Origin: Geodermatophilus arenarius
GTDB lineage: Bacteria; Actinomycetota; Actinomycetes; Mycobacteriales; Geodermatophilaceae
Direction of reading: 5' to 3'
DNA: 64,000 nucleotides
Assembly: GCF_042654585.1 (NCBI RefSeq)
Contig: NZ_JBHSGR010000012.1
Location: forward strand, 1-64,000
Shown here: positions 16,936 to 24,683 of the stretch, piece by piece
Position numbering within the stretch: the stretch's first letter is position 1
Layout: the number at the start of each line of letters is the position of its first letter
The notes under the pieces: generated by a model
Databases searched by the model: none
Told to the model about the DNA's origin: nothing
The model's input: the letters and a program-made list of their open reading frames with translations, nothing else
Program-made: the position numbers and the translations under genes

Positions 16936-17738
16936 CGACCGAGCAGGTGGCCTCCAACGGCCGGCGGCTGACGCCCGCGGACGTGCGCGAGGTGCGGTTC
17001 GCCCGGTCGTCGATGCTGCACCCCGGCTACAGCGACGCCGAGGTCGACCGGTTCCTGGACCGGGTGGGCGAGGAGCTGGCCCGCCTGCACGCGGAGAAGG
17101 CCGAGCTGCGCGGCCGGGTGCAGGAGCTGCAGGCCCAGGTGGGCGAGGAGAAGCCCCGGGAGGAGCCGACGGCGCAGGCGGTGAGCCTGCTCGCGGTCGC
17201 CCAGCAGACCGCCGACCAGTACGTGGCGGAGGCGGAGACGTTCAGCCGGGTGATGGTCAGCGAGGCGCAGCAGCAGTACGACGAGCAGCTGCAGTCCGCG
17301 CGCGAGAAGGTCGGCGCGATGATCCAGGCCGCCCACGAGGCCGCGGCCCGGATCGTCGCCGAGGGCGGCGCACCGGCCGCCGCGGGGGACGCCCGCACCG
17401 CCGAGGAGCTGCAGGAGCAGGTCGCCTACCTGCAGGCGTTCGGCCAGGCGTGCCGGACGCAGCTGCGGTCCTACCTGGAGGCGCTGATCGGCGAGGTGGA
17501 GCGGGCCTGGGGCCACGCCGACCCGACGGCCGTGCCGGTGCTGGACTCCAGGGCCCCGGTGACCCGGCCGGCCCCGCCACCCAGGGCCCCGGCGGCCGGG
17601 GCCGGGCCCGCCCCGGCCCAGGAACCACCCACGGTCGAGGCCGCCGCGGTGCTGCTCGGCGAGCAGTCGCTGGGGCCCGGGTCCGCCGACGGCGCACCCG
17701 CCCAGGTGGCCGCGGAGGGTGCCGGCGACCGGTCCTGA
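16932..17738 (+). CDS. DivIVA/Wag31-like coiled-coil protein
   Basis: 268 residues. The first 60 match the DivIVA membrane-binding motif (LTPADVREVRFARSSMLHPGYSDAEVDRFLDRVGEELARL). Helical coiled coil follows to about 190 (QQTADQYVAEAETFSRVMVSEAQQQYDEQLQSAREKV), then a Pro/Ala-rich tail. DivIVA proteins mark curved membranes, such as poles and septa. The genuine cell-division divIVA normally lies near ftsZ; this copy sits downstream of a globin-reductase, with an ATGA overlap, so it is probably an accessory paralogue. Confidence 0.85.
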   Translation: MTTEQVASNGRRLTPADVREVRFARSSMLHPGYSDAEVDRFLDRVGEELARLHAEKAELRGRVQELQAQVGEEKPREEPTAQAVSLLAVAQQTADQYVAEAETFSRVMVSEAQQQYDEQLQSAREKVGAMIQAAHEAAARIVAEGGAPAAAGDARTAEELQEQVAYLQAFGQACRTQLRSYLEALIGEVERAWGHADPTAVPVLDSRAPVTRPAPPPRAPAAGAGPAPAQEPPTVEAAAVLLGEQSLGPGSADGAPAQVAAEGAGDRS

Positions 17739-17788
17739 CCCCCGCGGCGGTCCGCGGGACCGTCGGCCCGGTCGGGGAGACTGCGGCG

Positions 17789-19414
17789 GTGGACCGGGTC
17801 CTGCTGCGCCGCCGCGGGGACGCGGTGGCGGTGCACGAGGCCGACGGCGCCGTCGCCGAGGTCCCCGCGGACGGGCTCGCGGCGCTGGTGCGGGAGCGCG
17901 AGCGGGCCGGCGTCCGGTGGGTCTGGGACGACACCACCCGCTGGTACCCGGCGCTGCTGGCCGCCGGTGTCCGCGTGGCGCGCTGCGCCGACCTGCGGCT
18001 GTGCGCCGCCGTGCTGCGCGGCTCCCCGCACGCCGGTCCCGGGCCGGCGGCGGACCCGGGCTGGGCGGCGCTGGAGCCGGTGACCGCGGACGACCCGGCG
18101 CTGTTCCACCTGGCCGACCCCGCCGACGCGCTCGACCCGGTCGCCGAGGACCGCCGCCAGCAGGCCGTGCTCGCCGCCTCCCCGCAGCGCGCGCGGCTGG
18201 GCCTGCTGCTGGCCGCCGAGTCCTCGGGCGCGCTGGCCGCCGCGGAGATGACGCACGCCGGGCTGCCGTGGCGGGCCGACGCCCACGACGCGCTGCTCAC
18301 CGGGCTGCTCGGCCCGCGCCCGCCCGCGGGCCTGCGGCCGGCGGTGCTGGAGGCGCTGGCGGGGGAGGTCCGCGCCACGCTCGGCGCCCCCGAGCTCAAC
18401 CCGGACTCCCCGGCGGCGCTGCTGCAAGCGCTGCAGGTCGCGGGGCTGCCGGTCGAGGACACCCGGTCGTGGACGCTGGAGCGGGTCGAGCACCCGGTCG
18501 TCGCGCCGCTGCTGGAGTACAAGCGGCTGGCCCGGCTGCTGGCGGCCAACGGCTGGAGCTGGCTCGACGCCTGGGTGCGCGGCGGGCGGTTCCGGCCGGT
18601 CTACCTCCCCGGCGGGGTGGTCACCGGGCGGTGGGCGTCGTCGGGCGGGGGCGCGCTGTCGGTGCCGGTGCAGGTGCGCCCGGCCGCGGTCGCCGACGAC
18701 GGGTGGGTCCTGGTGGTCGCCGACGTCGCCCAGCTCGAGCCGCGGGTGCTCGCCGGCATGAGCGCCGACACCGCGCTGGCCGCCGCGGCCCGCTCGCGGG
18801 ACCTGTACGCCGGGATGGTCGACGCCGGGGTGGTGGCCACCCGCGCCGAGGCCAAGGTCGGGGTGCTGGGGGCGCTCTACGGCGGGACCCGCGGTGAGAG
18901 CGGGCGGATGGTGCCGCGGCTGGCCCGCCGCTACCCGCGGGCGATCGGGCTGGTGGAGGAGGCGGCGCGGGCGGGGGAGCGCGGCGCGGTCGTGTCCACG
19001 CTGCTCGGCCGGGGCTCCCCGCCGCCGGGCGCCGCGTGGGCCGAGCGCGACGCCGACCTCGGCGAGGCGCCCGAGCCCCGCGGCCGCGACTCCGACCGCG
19101 CCCGCCGCGCGTGGGGGCGGTTCACCCGCAACTTCGTCGTGCAGGGCACCAGCGCGGAGTGGGCGCTGTGCTGGCTGGCCGACCTGCGCAACCGGCTCTG
19201 GCAGCTGGGGGAGGGGCGGCTGGAGGAGCGGCCGCACCTGGCGTTCTTCCTGCACGACGAGGTCGTCGTCCACGCCCCGGCCGACCTCGCCGACGACGTC
19301 GTCGCGGAGGTCCGGGCCGCCGCGGCCACGGCCGGGCGGCTGCTGTTCGGAGAGTTCCCGCTCGACTTCCCGCTCGACGTCGCGGTCGTGCGGTCCTGGG
19401 CCGACGCGGGCTGA
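17789..19414 (+). CDS. Family-A DNA polymerase with degenerate exonuclease domain
   Basis: 541 residues. Motif A: VVADVAQLEPRVLAG. O-helix: RAEAKVGVLGALYGG, with the Arg, Lys and Tyr-Gly of Pol I. Motif C: FFLHDEVVVHAP, catalytic Asp-Glu. The first 200 residues sit where a 3'-5' exonuclease would be but lack obvious metal-binding acidic motifs. It is shorter than PolA and matches the actinobacterial group annotated as bifunctional exonuclease/polymerase. A repair or translesion role is plausible, unproven. GTG at 17789 has GGGGAGA upstream. Confidence 0.85.
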   Translation: MDRVLLRRRGDAVAVHEADGAVAEVPADGLAALVRERERAGVRWVWDDTTRWYPALLAAGVRVARCADLRLCAAVLRGSPHAGPGPAADPGWAALEPVTADDPALFHLADPADALDPVAEDRRQQAVLAASPQRARLGLLLAAESSGALAAAEMTHAGLPWRADAHDALLTGLLGPRPPAGLRPAVLEALAGEVRATLGAPELNPDSPAALLQALQVAGLPVEDTRSWTLERVEHPVVAPLLEYKRLARLLAANGWSWLDAWVRGGRFRPVYLPGGVVTGRWASSGGGALSVPVQVRPAAVADDGWVLVVADVAQLEPRVLAGMSADTALAAAARSRDLYAGMVDAGVVATRAEAKVGVLGALYGGTRGESGRMVPRLARRYPRAIGLVEEAARAGERGAVVSTLLGRGSPPPGAAWAERDADLGEAPEPRGRDSDRARRAWGRFTRNFVVQGTSAEWALCWLADLRNRLWQLGEGRLEERPHLAFFLHDEVVVHAPADLADDVVAEVRAAAATAGRLLFGEFPLDFPLDVAVVRSWADAG

Positions 19415-19497
19415 GCCGGCCGCGTGACGGGGCGCGCGGCGGGCAGGGGTCCGGGGTCGTCGTCCCCAGAGGTCCCGTGTCCGACGGGGGCCGAGCG

Positions 19498-19650
19498 TCA
19501 GGCGGGGGCGGAGGTCTCGAGCAGGCGCCGCAGCGCCTCCTCGAAGTACTCCTCGTAGAGGTCGCGCACGAGGTCGGTGCGGTCCTCGGCGACGGCGGCG
19601 TTCACCCGCCGGACGTAGTGCTCGTGCAGCGTGGTCATCGTGGTGTCCAC
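19498..19650 (-). CDS. 50-residue helical hypothetical protein
   Basis: GTG at 19650 has GGGAG about six bases upstream. The product is strongly amphipathic and charged (LHEHYVRRVNAAVAEDRTDL; LYEEYFEEALRRLLE), probably two helices. Codon usage is typical for the window. It is convergent with the polymerase gene. I know no family; similar micro-proteins are widespread in actinobacteria. Confidence 0.6.
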   Translation of the reverse strand: MDTTMTTLHEHYVRRVNAAVAEDRTDLVRDLYEEYFEEALRRLLETSAPA

Positions 19651-19826
19651 GGCGGTCTCCCTGGAGGTCGGCTGCCTCCAGTGTCCGCCGGTCCGGGCGG
19701 CGGGGTCGCAGGCCGGACTGCTCGTTCGGTCACACGCGCGGCCCTCCCGCCCCGCCCGCCGCGGTGGCAGGGTGGGTCCGCCCCGGACAGCGCCGTCCGC
19801 CCCGCCCGCACCCGAGGAGCCCCACC

Positions 19827-20279
19827 GTGGACCGCGACCTCTACGGCACCGACGGCACCGACCCCGAGGAGGCCACCGGCCTGCTCGAGGCCGAGGACAC
19901 CCTCGAGGACCCCCGCCGCCCGCGCGACCTGGACACCGGCTGGTCGCCGCCGGAGCGGCCCTGGGGGGTGGCCGACTGGGGCACCACCGAGCGGGAGGAG
20001 GCCACCGGCGAGAGCCTCGCCGGGCGGCTCGCCCGGGAGCTGCCGGACCGGTCCTGGGACGACGCCGACGGCGACGGCCTCGGTGACCTCACCGGCGGCG
20101 ACGGCGAGCTGCTCGACGACGAGGTCGGCGACGCCCGCGCGGGCCGGCTGGCCGAGGTCGGCGACGACGGCGTCGTCGACAGGGAGGACGAGCTGCTGGG
20201 CGAGGACCTCGGCATCGACGGCGGGGCGGCGTCGGCCGAGGAGGCGGCGGTGCACCTGGTGCGCCGCGGCGACGACTAG
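19827..20279 (+). CDS. DUF5709 family protein
   Basis: 150 residues, very acidic. WSPPERPWGVADWGTTEREE, ESLAGRLARELPD, then DEVGDARAGRL and GIDGGAASAEEAAVHLV are the hallmarks of DUF5709, a family confined to actinobacteria. Function is unknown; the protein is probably soluble and largely extended. GTG at 19827 has GAGGAG seven bases upstream. The stop overlaps the convergent thioesterase stop by four bases. Confidence 0.88.
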   Translation: MDRDLYGTDGTDPEEATGLLEAEDTLEDPRRPRDLDTGWSPPERPWGVADWGTTEREEATGESLAGRLARELPDRSWDDADGDGLGDLTGGDGELLDDEVGDARAGRLAEVGDDGVVDREDELLGEDLGIDGGAASAEEAAVHLVRRGDD

Positions 20280-20677
20280 TCCCGGACCCGGGGGTCCAGG
20301 CGGGCCGCCAGGACCTCCTCGGGCAGGACCGCCTGCTCGGTGGAGCCGCGGCCGAGCTCCCGGCCGCTCGCGTCGACGGCCCGGCACGCGCAGGTCAGCC
20401 GGTTGCCGCGGACCGCGGTGCAGCGGGCGGTCACCCGGACGCGGTCGCCCACCCACGCCGGCGCCCGGTGCTCGACCGACACCGCGGTGCCCACGCCGGC
20501 CTCGCCCGGCTCGAGGTGGCCGAGCAGCAGCTTCCGCCCCGCCTCCTCGAAGTGCTTGGCCATCGCGTAGGTGGCGTAGACCGGGTGCACCGGGCCGAGC
20601 TCGTCGAAGTGCACGGTCATCGCCGCGGTGACGACGACGTCGAGGACCGCGGTCTCGCCGACGGCGACCGGGCGCAC
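20276..20677 (-). CDS. FlK-like hotdog thioesterase of the paa cluster
   Basis: 133 residues. VTAAMTVHFDELGPVHPVYATYAMAKHFEEAGRK is characteristic of fluoroacetyl-CoA-thioesterase-like hotdog proteins, with RHAPAW-type and GRGSTEQAVLP strands later. It hydrolyses an acyl-CoA; next to paaE, it may clear dead-end CoA esters of phenylacetate breakdown, the role PaaI plays elsewhere (inference). GTG at 20677 begins six bases after the paaE stop, so it is the last gene of the leftward operon. Ribosome site weak. Confidence 0.8.
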   Translation of the reverse strand: MRPVAVGETAVLDVVVTAAMTVHFDELGPVHPVYATYAMAKHFEEAGRKLLLGHLEPGEAGVGTAVSVEHRAPAWVGDRVRVTARCTAVRGNRLTCACRAVDASGRELGRGSTEQAVLPEEVLAARLDPRVRD

Positions 20678-20682
20678 GGCCG

Positions 20683-21759
20683 TCAGGCGTCGAAGTCGAC
20701 GGTGACGGCGTCCGACCGTGGCAGCGACTGGCAGGTCAGGACGTAGCCGGCGTCGACCTCGGCGGGCTCGAGCGCGTAGTTGCGGCGCATCTCGACCTCG
20801 CCGTCGGTCACCCGCGCCCGGCAGGTGCCGCACACGCCGCCCTTGCAGGCGAACGGCAGGTCCGAGCGCACCCGCTGGGCGGAGTCCAGGACGGGGACGT
20901 CGCGGGGCAGCGCCAGCGTCGTCGAGCGGCCGTCCAGCACCACGGTGACCTGGGCGCTCGGGCCCGCGACCGTCTCCTCGTCGCCGCGCACCGGCTCGGG
21001 CGGGACGTCGTCGACGTAGAACAGCTCCTGGTGCACCTTCTCGGCGGGGACGCCGAGCTCGGCCAGCAGCGCCCGGGCGTCGCTGACCATCCCGTGCGGG
21101 CCGCACAGCCACCAGTGGTCCACGTGCGGGGCGTCGACGAGGGCGCCGACCAGCGTGCGCAGCCGGTCCCGGTCGAGCCGGCCGCTGGTGAGCTCGGTGT
21201 CGCGCGGCTCGCGGGACAGCACGTGCACCAGCTGCAGCCGGGGACCGAACCGGTCCTTCAGGTCGGCGAGCTCGTCGGCGAACATCACCGTGTTCGTGCG
21301 CCGGTTGCCGTAGAACACGGTGACGGTGGACTCGCCGTCGCGCAGCACGGTGCTCGCCAGGCTCAACGCCGGGGTGATCCCGGAGCCGGCGACGACGAAC
21401 ACGTGGTCGGCCGGCTGCGACAGGTCGGCGGTGAACGTGCCCGACGGCGGCAGCACCTCGATCGTGTCGCCGGGCCGCACCTCGTGCACCAGCCAGGAGG
21501 AGAAGAAGCCGCCGGGCACCTCGCGGACGCCGACGCGCGGAGCGGCGCCCACCGGCGCGCAGATCGAGTAGGAGCGGCGCTCGTCGCGGTCGCCGTCGAC
21601 CCGCCGCAGGGTGAGCGCCTGACCGGGGCGGAACGCGTAGTCCTCGGCCAGGTCCTCGGGGACGTCGAAGGTGACCGCCACCGCGTCGTCGGTGAGCCGC
21701 TCGACGCCGGCGACCCGCAGCGGGTGGAACCGCGGACGCCGGCGGGCCGGTGCGCTCAC
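20683..21759 (-). CDS. paaE: Phenylacetyl-CoA epoxidase reductase subunit
   Basis: 358 residues. FNR-type FAD/NAD module (RRSYSICAPVG; FVVAGSGITPALSLA; WWLCGPHGMV), then a plant-type 2Fe-2S ferredoxin domain with C305, C310, C313 and C343 (FACKGGVCGTC..VLTC). It passes electrons from NADPH to the diiron centre of PaaA. It starts right after paaD (paaD stop 21760), in the order paaA-B-C-D-E. Confidence 0.96.
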   Translation of the reverse strand: MSAPARRRPRFHPLRVAGVERLTDDAVAVTFDVPEDLAEDYAFRPGQALTLRRVDGDRDERRSYSICAPVGAAPRVGVREVPGGFFSSWLVHEVRPGDTIEVLPPSGTFTADLSQPADHVFVVAGSGITPALSLASTVLRDGESTVTVFYGNRRTNTVMFADELADLKDRFGPRLQLVHVLSREPRDTELTSGRLDRDRLRTLVGALVDAPHVDHWWLCGPHGMVSDARALLAELGVPAEKVHQELFYVDDVPPEPVRGDEETVAGPSAQVTVVLDGRSTTLALPRDVPVLDSAQRVRSDLPFACKGGVCGTCRARVTDGEVEMRRNYALEPAEVDAGYVLTCQSLPRSDAVTVDFDA

Positions 21760-22275
21760 TCAGACCTCCTTCACGTGCTCGAACGGCTCGCCGCAGTCCC
21801 GGCAGCGGCGCAGCGCCTTGCACGCCGTCGCGCCGAACTCGCTGATCTCGACGGTGTCGGGGGAGCCGCACAGCGGGCAGGACGCGGTCCGGCGGGTCGG
21901 GCCCAGCTGCAGCGGGATCGGCCCGGCCGTGCGCTCGGGCGCCCTGCCCGGTGGCGCGATGCCGGCCGCGGCGAGCTTGCGGCGGCCCTCCTCGGTGATC
22001 CAGTCGGTGGACCAGGCGGGGGAGAGCACGGTGCGCACCTCGACGTCGTCGAACCCGGCGGCGTGCAGGGCGTGCAGCAGGTCCGCGCGCATGACGCCCA
22101 TCGCGGGACAGCCGGAGTAGGTCGGGGTGATGTCGACGACGACGGTGTCCTCGTGCACGCGGACGTCGCGCAGCACGCCGAGGTCGGCGAGCGTGAGCGT
22201 GGGCAGCTCCGGGTCGGTCACGGTCTCGGCGACCGCCCGGGGGTCCACGTGCGCGGTGGCGGCCATCCCCGTCAC
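21760..22275 (-). CDS. paaD: PaaD, iron-sulfur/diiron maturation factor
   Basis: 171 residues. N-terminal MIP18-type domain (VTDPELPTLTLADLGVLRDV; YSGCPAMGVM), C-terminal zinc-ribbon-like cysteines (CPLCGSPDTV..CRDCGEPFEH). PaaD is needed for assembly of the epoxidase iron centre. The GTG at 22275 overlaps the paaC TGA (GTGA); an ATG three codons in (22266) is the alternative. Confidence 0.95.
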   Translation of the reverse strand: MTGMAATAHVDPRAVAETVTDPELPTLTLADLGVLRDVRVHEDTVVVDITPTYSGCPAMGVMRADLLHALHAAGFDDVEVRTVLSPAWSTDWITEEGRRKLAAAGIAPPGRAPERTAGPIPLQLGPTRRTASCPLCGSPDTVEISEFGATACKALRRCRDCGEPFEHVKEV

Positions 22276-23183
22276 CAGGTCGCCGCCGGGTGCCGGCGGG
22301 CGAGGCCCTGGAGGCCGGCGAGCAGGTCGGTCAGCTCGGGGCCGTGCTCGCCGACCCGGCCGCGCGGTGGCGCGTCGGCCGGCCAGTCCGGGACCGTCAG
22401 GGTCGCCCGCTGCAGCACGGTGGTGAGCACGTCGCGCACCTCGTCGCGGACGGCGGCCGGGTCGACGGCCACCCCGGCGGCGACCAGCCGGGTCTCGACG
22501 TCGGTGGCGGTGGACAGGTCCGCGAGGTGCGGCCACACGGCGTCGACGCCGGCCTGCGCGCGGCGGTGCGACTCGGCCGTGCCGTCGCCGAGGCGCAGGA
22601 CCCAGCGGGCGGCGTGGTCGCGGTGGTAGGTCAGCTCGTGCACGCCCTTGGCGGCGATCGCGGCGAGCACCGGGTCGCGGGAGTCCCGCAGCCGGGCGAA
22701 CACCGCCAGCCGGACGGTGGACGCCGCGAGCAGCCGAACCATGGTCCGTGCGAAGTCGCCGTTCCCGGCCGCGACCAGGCCGGTGCAGCGGAACTCGTCG
22801 GGGTCGCGGAAGTAGGCGAGCGCGTCCTCGTCGGGGATCGACGCGCCGGCCCGCTCGCGGGACCGGCCGAGGACGCCGGCCGACCCGGCGCGGGCCAGCA
22901 GCAGCCGGGCCTGGCCGAGCAGGTCCAGGCCGACGTTGCCGAACGCGACCTCCTCCTCGAGCTCGGGTGCCGCGGTGATCCACTGGGTCAGCCGCTGGGC
23001 GAGCACCAGCGCGTCGTCGCCGAGCATCAGGCAGTAGGCGCCCAGGTCGGCGGGGTCGACGCCGTCGGGGACGGTGGTGTCCACCCCGGCCAGCGGGTCG
23101 TCGAACCCGGTGCCGAACGCCCAGTGCCCGGCGTCGTCGTGCGCGTTGGTCAACGCGTCGTACACCGTCTCCTCGTGCCCCAT
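22272..23183 (-). CDS. paaC: Phenylacetyl-CoA epoxidase structural subunit C
   Basis: 303 residues, ferritin-like four-helix fold (LGDDALVLAQRLTQWI; NVGLDLLGQARLLLARAG; KGVHELTYHRDHAARWVLRLGDG). PaaC pairs with PaaA as the structural, non-catalytic partner. AGGGAGG lies upstream of the ATG. It is 65 bases downstream of paaB. Confidence 0.96.
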   Translation of the reverse strand: MGHEETVYDALTNAHDDAGHWAFGTGFDDPLAGVDTTVPDGVDPADLGAYCLMLGDDALVLAQRLTQWITAAPELEEEVAFGNVGLDLLGQARLLLARAGSAGVLGRSRERAGASIPDEDALAYFRDPDEFRCTGLVAAGNGDFARTMVRLLAASTVRLAVFARLRDSRDPVLAAIAAKGVHELTYHRDHAARWVLRLGDGTAESHRRAQAGVDAVWPHLADLSTATDVETRLVAAGVAVDPAAVRDEVRDVLTTVLQRATLTVPDWPADAPPRGRVGEHGPELTDLLAGLQGLARRHPAATW

Positions 23184-23248
23184 GCCGACGGAACCCCTCC
23201 CTGAGTTCGTGCGCAGCGGTCGGCCCCCCGCCCCGGTGGGGGTCCTTC

Positions 23249-23617
23249 CTACATGTGCGGGACGTCCTCCGGGATCTCGTAGAACGTCGGGTGGCGGTAG
23301 ACCTTGTCGCCGCTCGGGGCGAACATCGGGTCCTTCTCGTCGGGGCTGGACGCGGTGATGTCGGCGGCCCTGACCACCCAGATGCTCACGCCCTCGTTGC
23401 GCCGGGTGTAGAGGTCGCGGGCGGCGTGCACGGCCATCTCGTCGTCGGGCGCGTGCAGCGAGCCGACGTGCACGTGGTTGAGGCCGCGCTTGCCGCGCAC
23501 GAACACCTCGTACAGCGGCCAGTCGCGGCGGCTGACCGACGGCGCCGGCGTCGTCGGCACCTCCGGCCCGGTCGGGACCGCGCCGTGCCCGCCCTCGGCG
23601 GTCAGGTCGGTGCTCAC
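23249..23617 (-). CDS. paaB: Phenylacetyl-CoA epoxidase subunit B
   Basis: 122 residues. DWPLYEVFVRGKRGLNHVHVGSLHAPDDEMA and EGVSIWVVRAADI are typical PaaB. PaaB joins PaaAC heterodimers into the full complex. The GTG at 23617 overlaps the paaA stop (GTGA), with GGGGAG upstream. Confidence 0.96.
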   Translation of the reverse strand: MSTDLTAEGGHGAVPTGPEVPTTPAPSVSRRDWPLYEVFVRGKRGLNHVHVGSLHAPDDEMAVHAARDLYTRRNEGVSIWVVRAADITASSPDEKDPMFAPSGDKVYRHPTFYEIPEDVPHM

Positions 23618-24594
23618 GCGTGCTCCCCGGCCGGTCGCCCGCCGCTGTGCTTGCGTGCGTAGGCGGTGGCCGCCTCGACCACCCACGCGTTGTCGTCGCG
23701 GGCGGCGCGGCGGCGGGCGATCCGGACGGCGTTCATCGGCCCGTCCCCGCTGATCACCCGCTTGAGCTCCGACCAGTCGATCGGGCCGTACCGCCAGTGC
23801 CCGGTCTCCTCGTCGAGCGCCAGGTCGGGGTCGGGCAGCGTGACGCCGAGGACCTGCGCCTGCGGCACGGTCATGTCCACGAACCGCTGGCGCAGCTCGT
23901 CGTTGGTGTGCCGCTTGATGCCCCACGCCATCGACTGCGCGGTGTTCGGGCTGTCGTCGTCGGGCGGGCCGAACATCATCAGCGACGGCCACCACCACCG
24001 GTCGACGGCGTCCTGCACCATCGCCCGCTGCTCGGGCGTGCCGCCCATCATCGTCATCAGCAGCTCGTAGCCCTGCCGCTGGTGGAACGACTCCTCCTTG
24101 CAGATGCGGATCATCGCCCGGGCGTAGGGCCCGTAGGAGGAGCGGCACAGCGGCACCTGGTTGCAGATCGCCGCGCCGTCGACCAGCCACCCGATCACAC
24201 CGACGTCGGCGTAGGTGAGCGTCGGGTAGTTGAAGATCGAGCTGTACTTCTGCTTCCGCTCGATCAGCTTGTCGGTGAGGTCGGCGCGGTCGGCGCCGAG
24301 CGTCTCGGCCGCCGAGTAGAGGTACATGCCGTGGCCGGCCTCGTCCTGCACCTTGGCCAGCAGGATCGCCTTGCGGCGCAGGCTCGGGGCGGCGAGCAGC
24401 CAGTCGCCCTCGGGCTGCATCCCGATGATCTCCGAGTGCGCGTGCTGGGCGATCTGGCGCACCAGCGTCCTGCGGTAGCCCTCGGGCATCCAGTCGCGCG
24501 GCTCGATCCGCCGGTCGGCGGCGACCGTCGCGTCGAACTGCTGCTGCAGCGCGGTCTCGTCGACGGCGGCGCGGTCCACGACGGGTGCGGCCAT
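23614..24594 (-). CDS. paaA: Phenylacetyl-CoA 1,2-epoxidase catalytic subunit
   Basis: 326 residues. Diiron ferritin-like fold with carboxylate/His helices (KVQDEAGHGMYLY; ICKEESFHQRQGYEL). It epoxidises the aromatic ring of phenylacetyl-CoA with oxygen. GGGAGGAAGGCC precedes the ATG at 24594. First gene of the leftward operon; its promoter region carries the palindrome at 24612-24627. Confidence 0.97.
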   Translation of the reverse strand: MAAPVVDRAAVDETALQQQFDATVAADRRIEPRDWMPEGYRRTLVRQIAQHAHSEIIGMQPEGDWLLAAPSLRRKAILLAKVQDEAGHGMYLYSAAETLGADRADLTDKLIERKQKYSSIFNYPTLTYADVGVIGWLVDGAAICNQVPLCRSSYGPYARAMIRICKEESFHQRQGYELLMTMMGGTPEQRAMVQDAVDRWWWPSLMMFGPPDDDSPNTAQSMAWGIKRHTNDELRQRFVDMTVPQAQVLGVTLPDPDLALDEETGHWRYGPIDWSELKRVISGDGPMNAVRIARRRAARDDNAWVVEAATAYARKHSGGRPAGEHA

Positions 24595-24611
24595 GGCCTT
24601 CCTCCCATTTA

Positions 24612-24627
24612 CTGACCGAGCGGTCAG
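24612..24627. promoter_or_regulatory. TetR-type operator between paaA and paaK
   Basis: CTGACCGAGCGGTCAG: 7-base arms around AG, perfect. It lies in the 89-base gap between divergent paaA and paaK. TTACTG (24610-24615) and TAGTGT, 16 bases later, could form a rightward promoter with the palindrome in its spacer. ACCG..CGGT cores are typical TetR/PaaR operators, and a TetR gene is two genes away. Confidence 0.7.
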
Positions 24628-24683
24628 GAATAGTGTGACCCAGGACACCGGGAGAGTTCAAGCGCGGGACGAGGACGGCGGTC

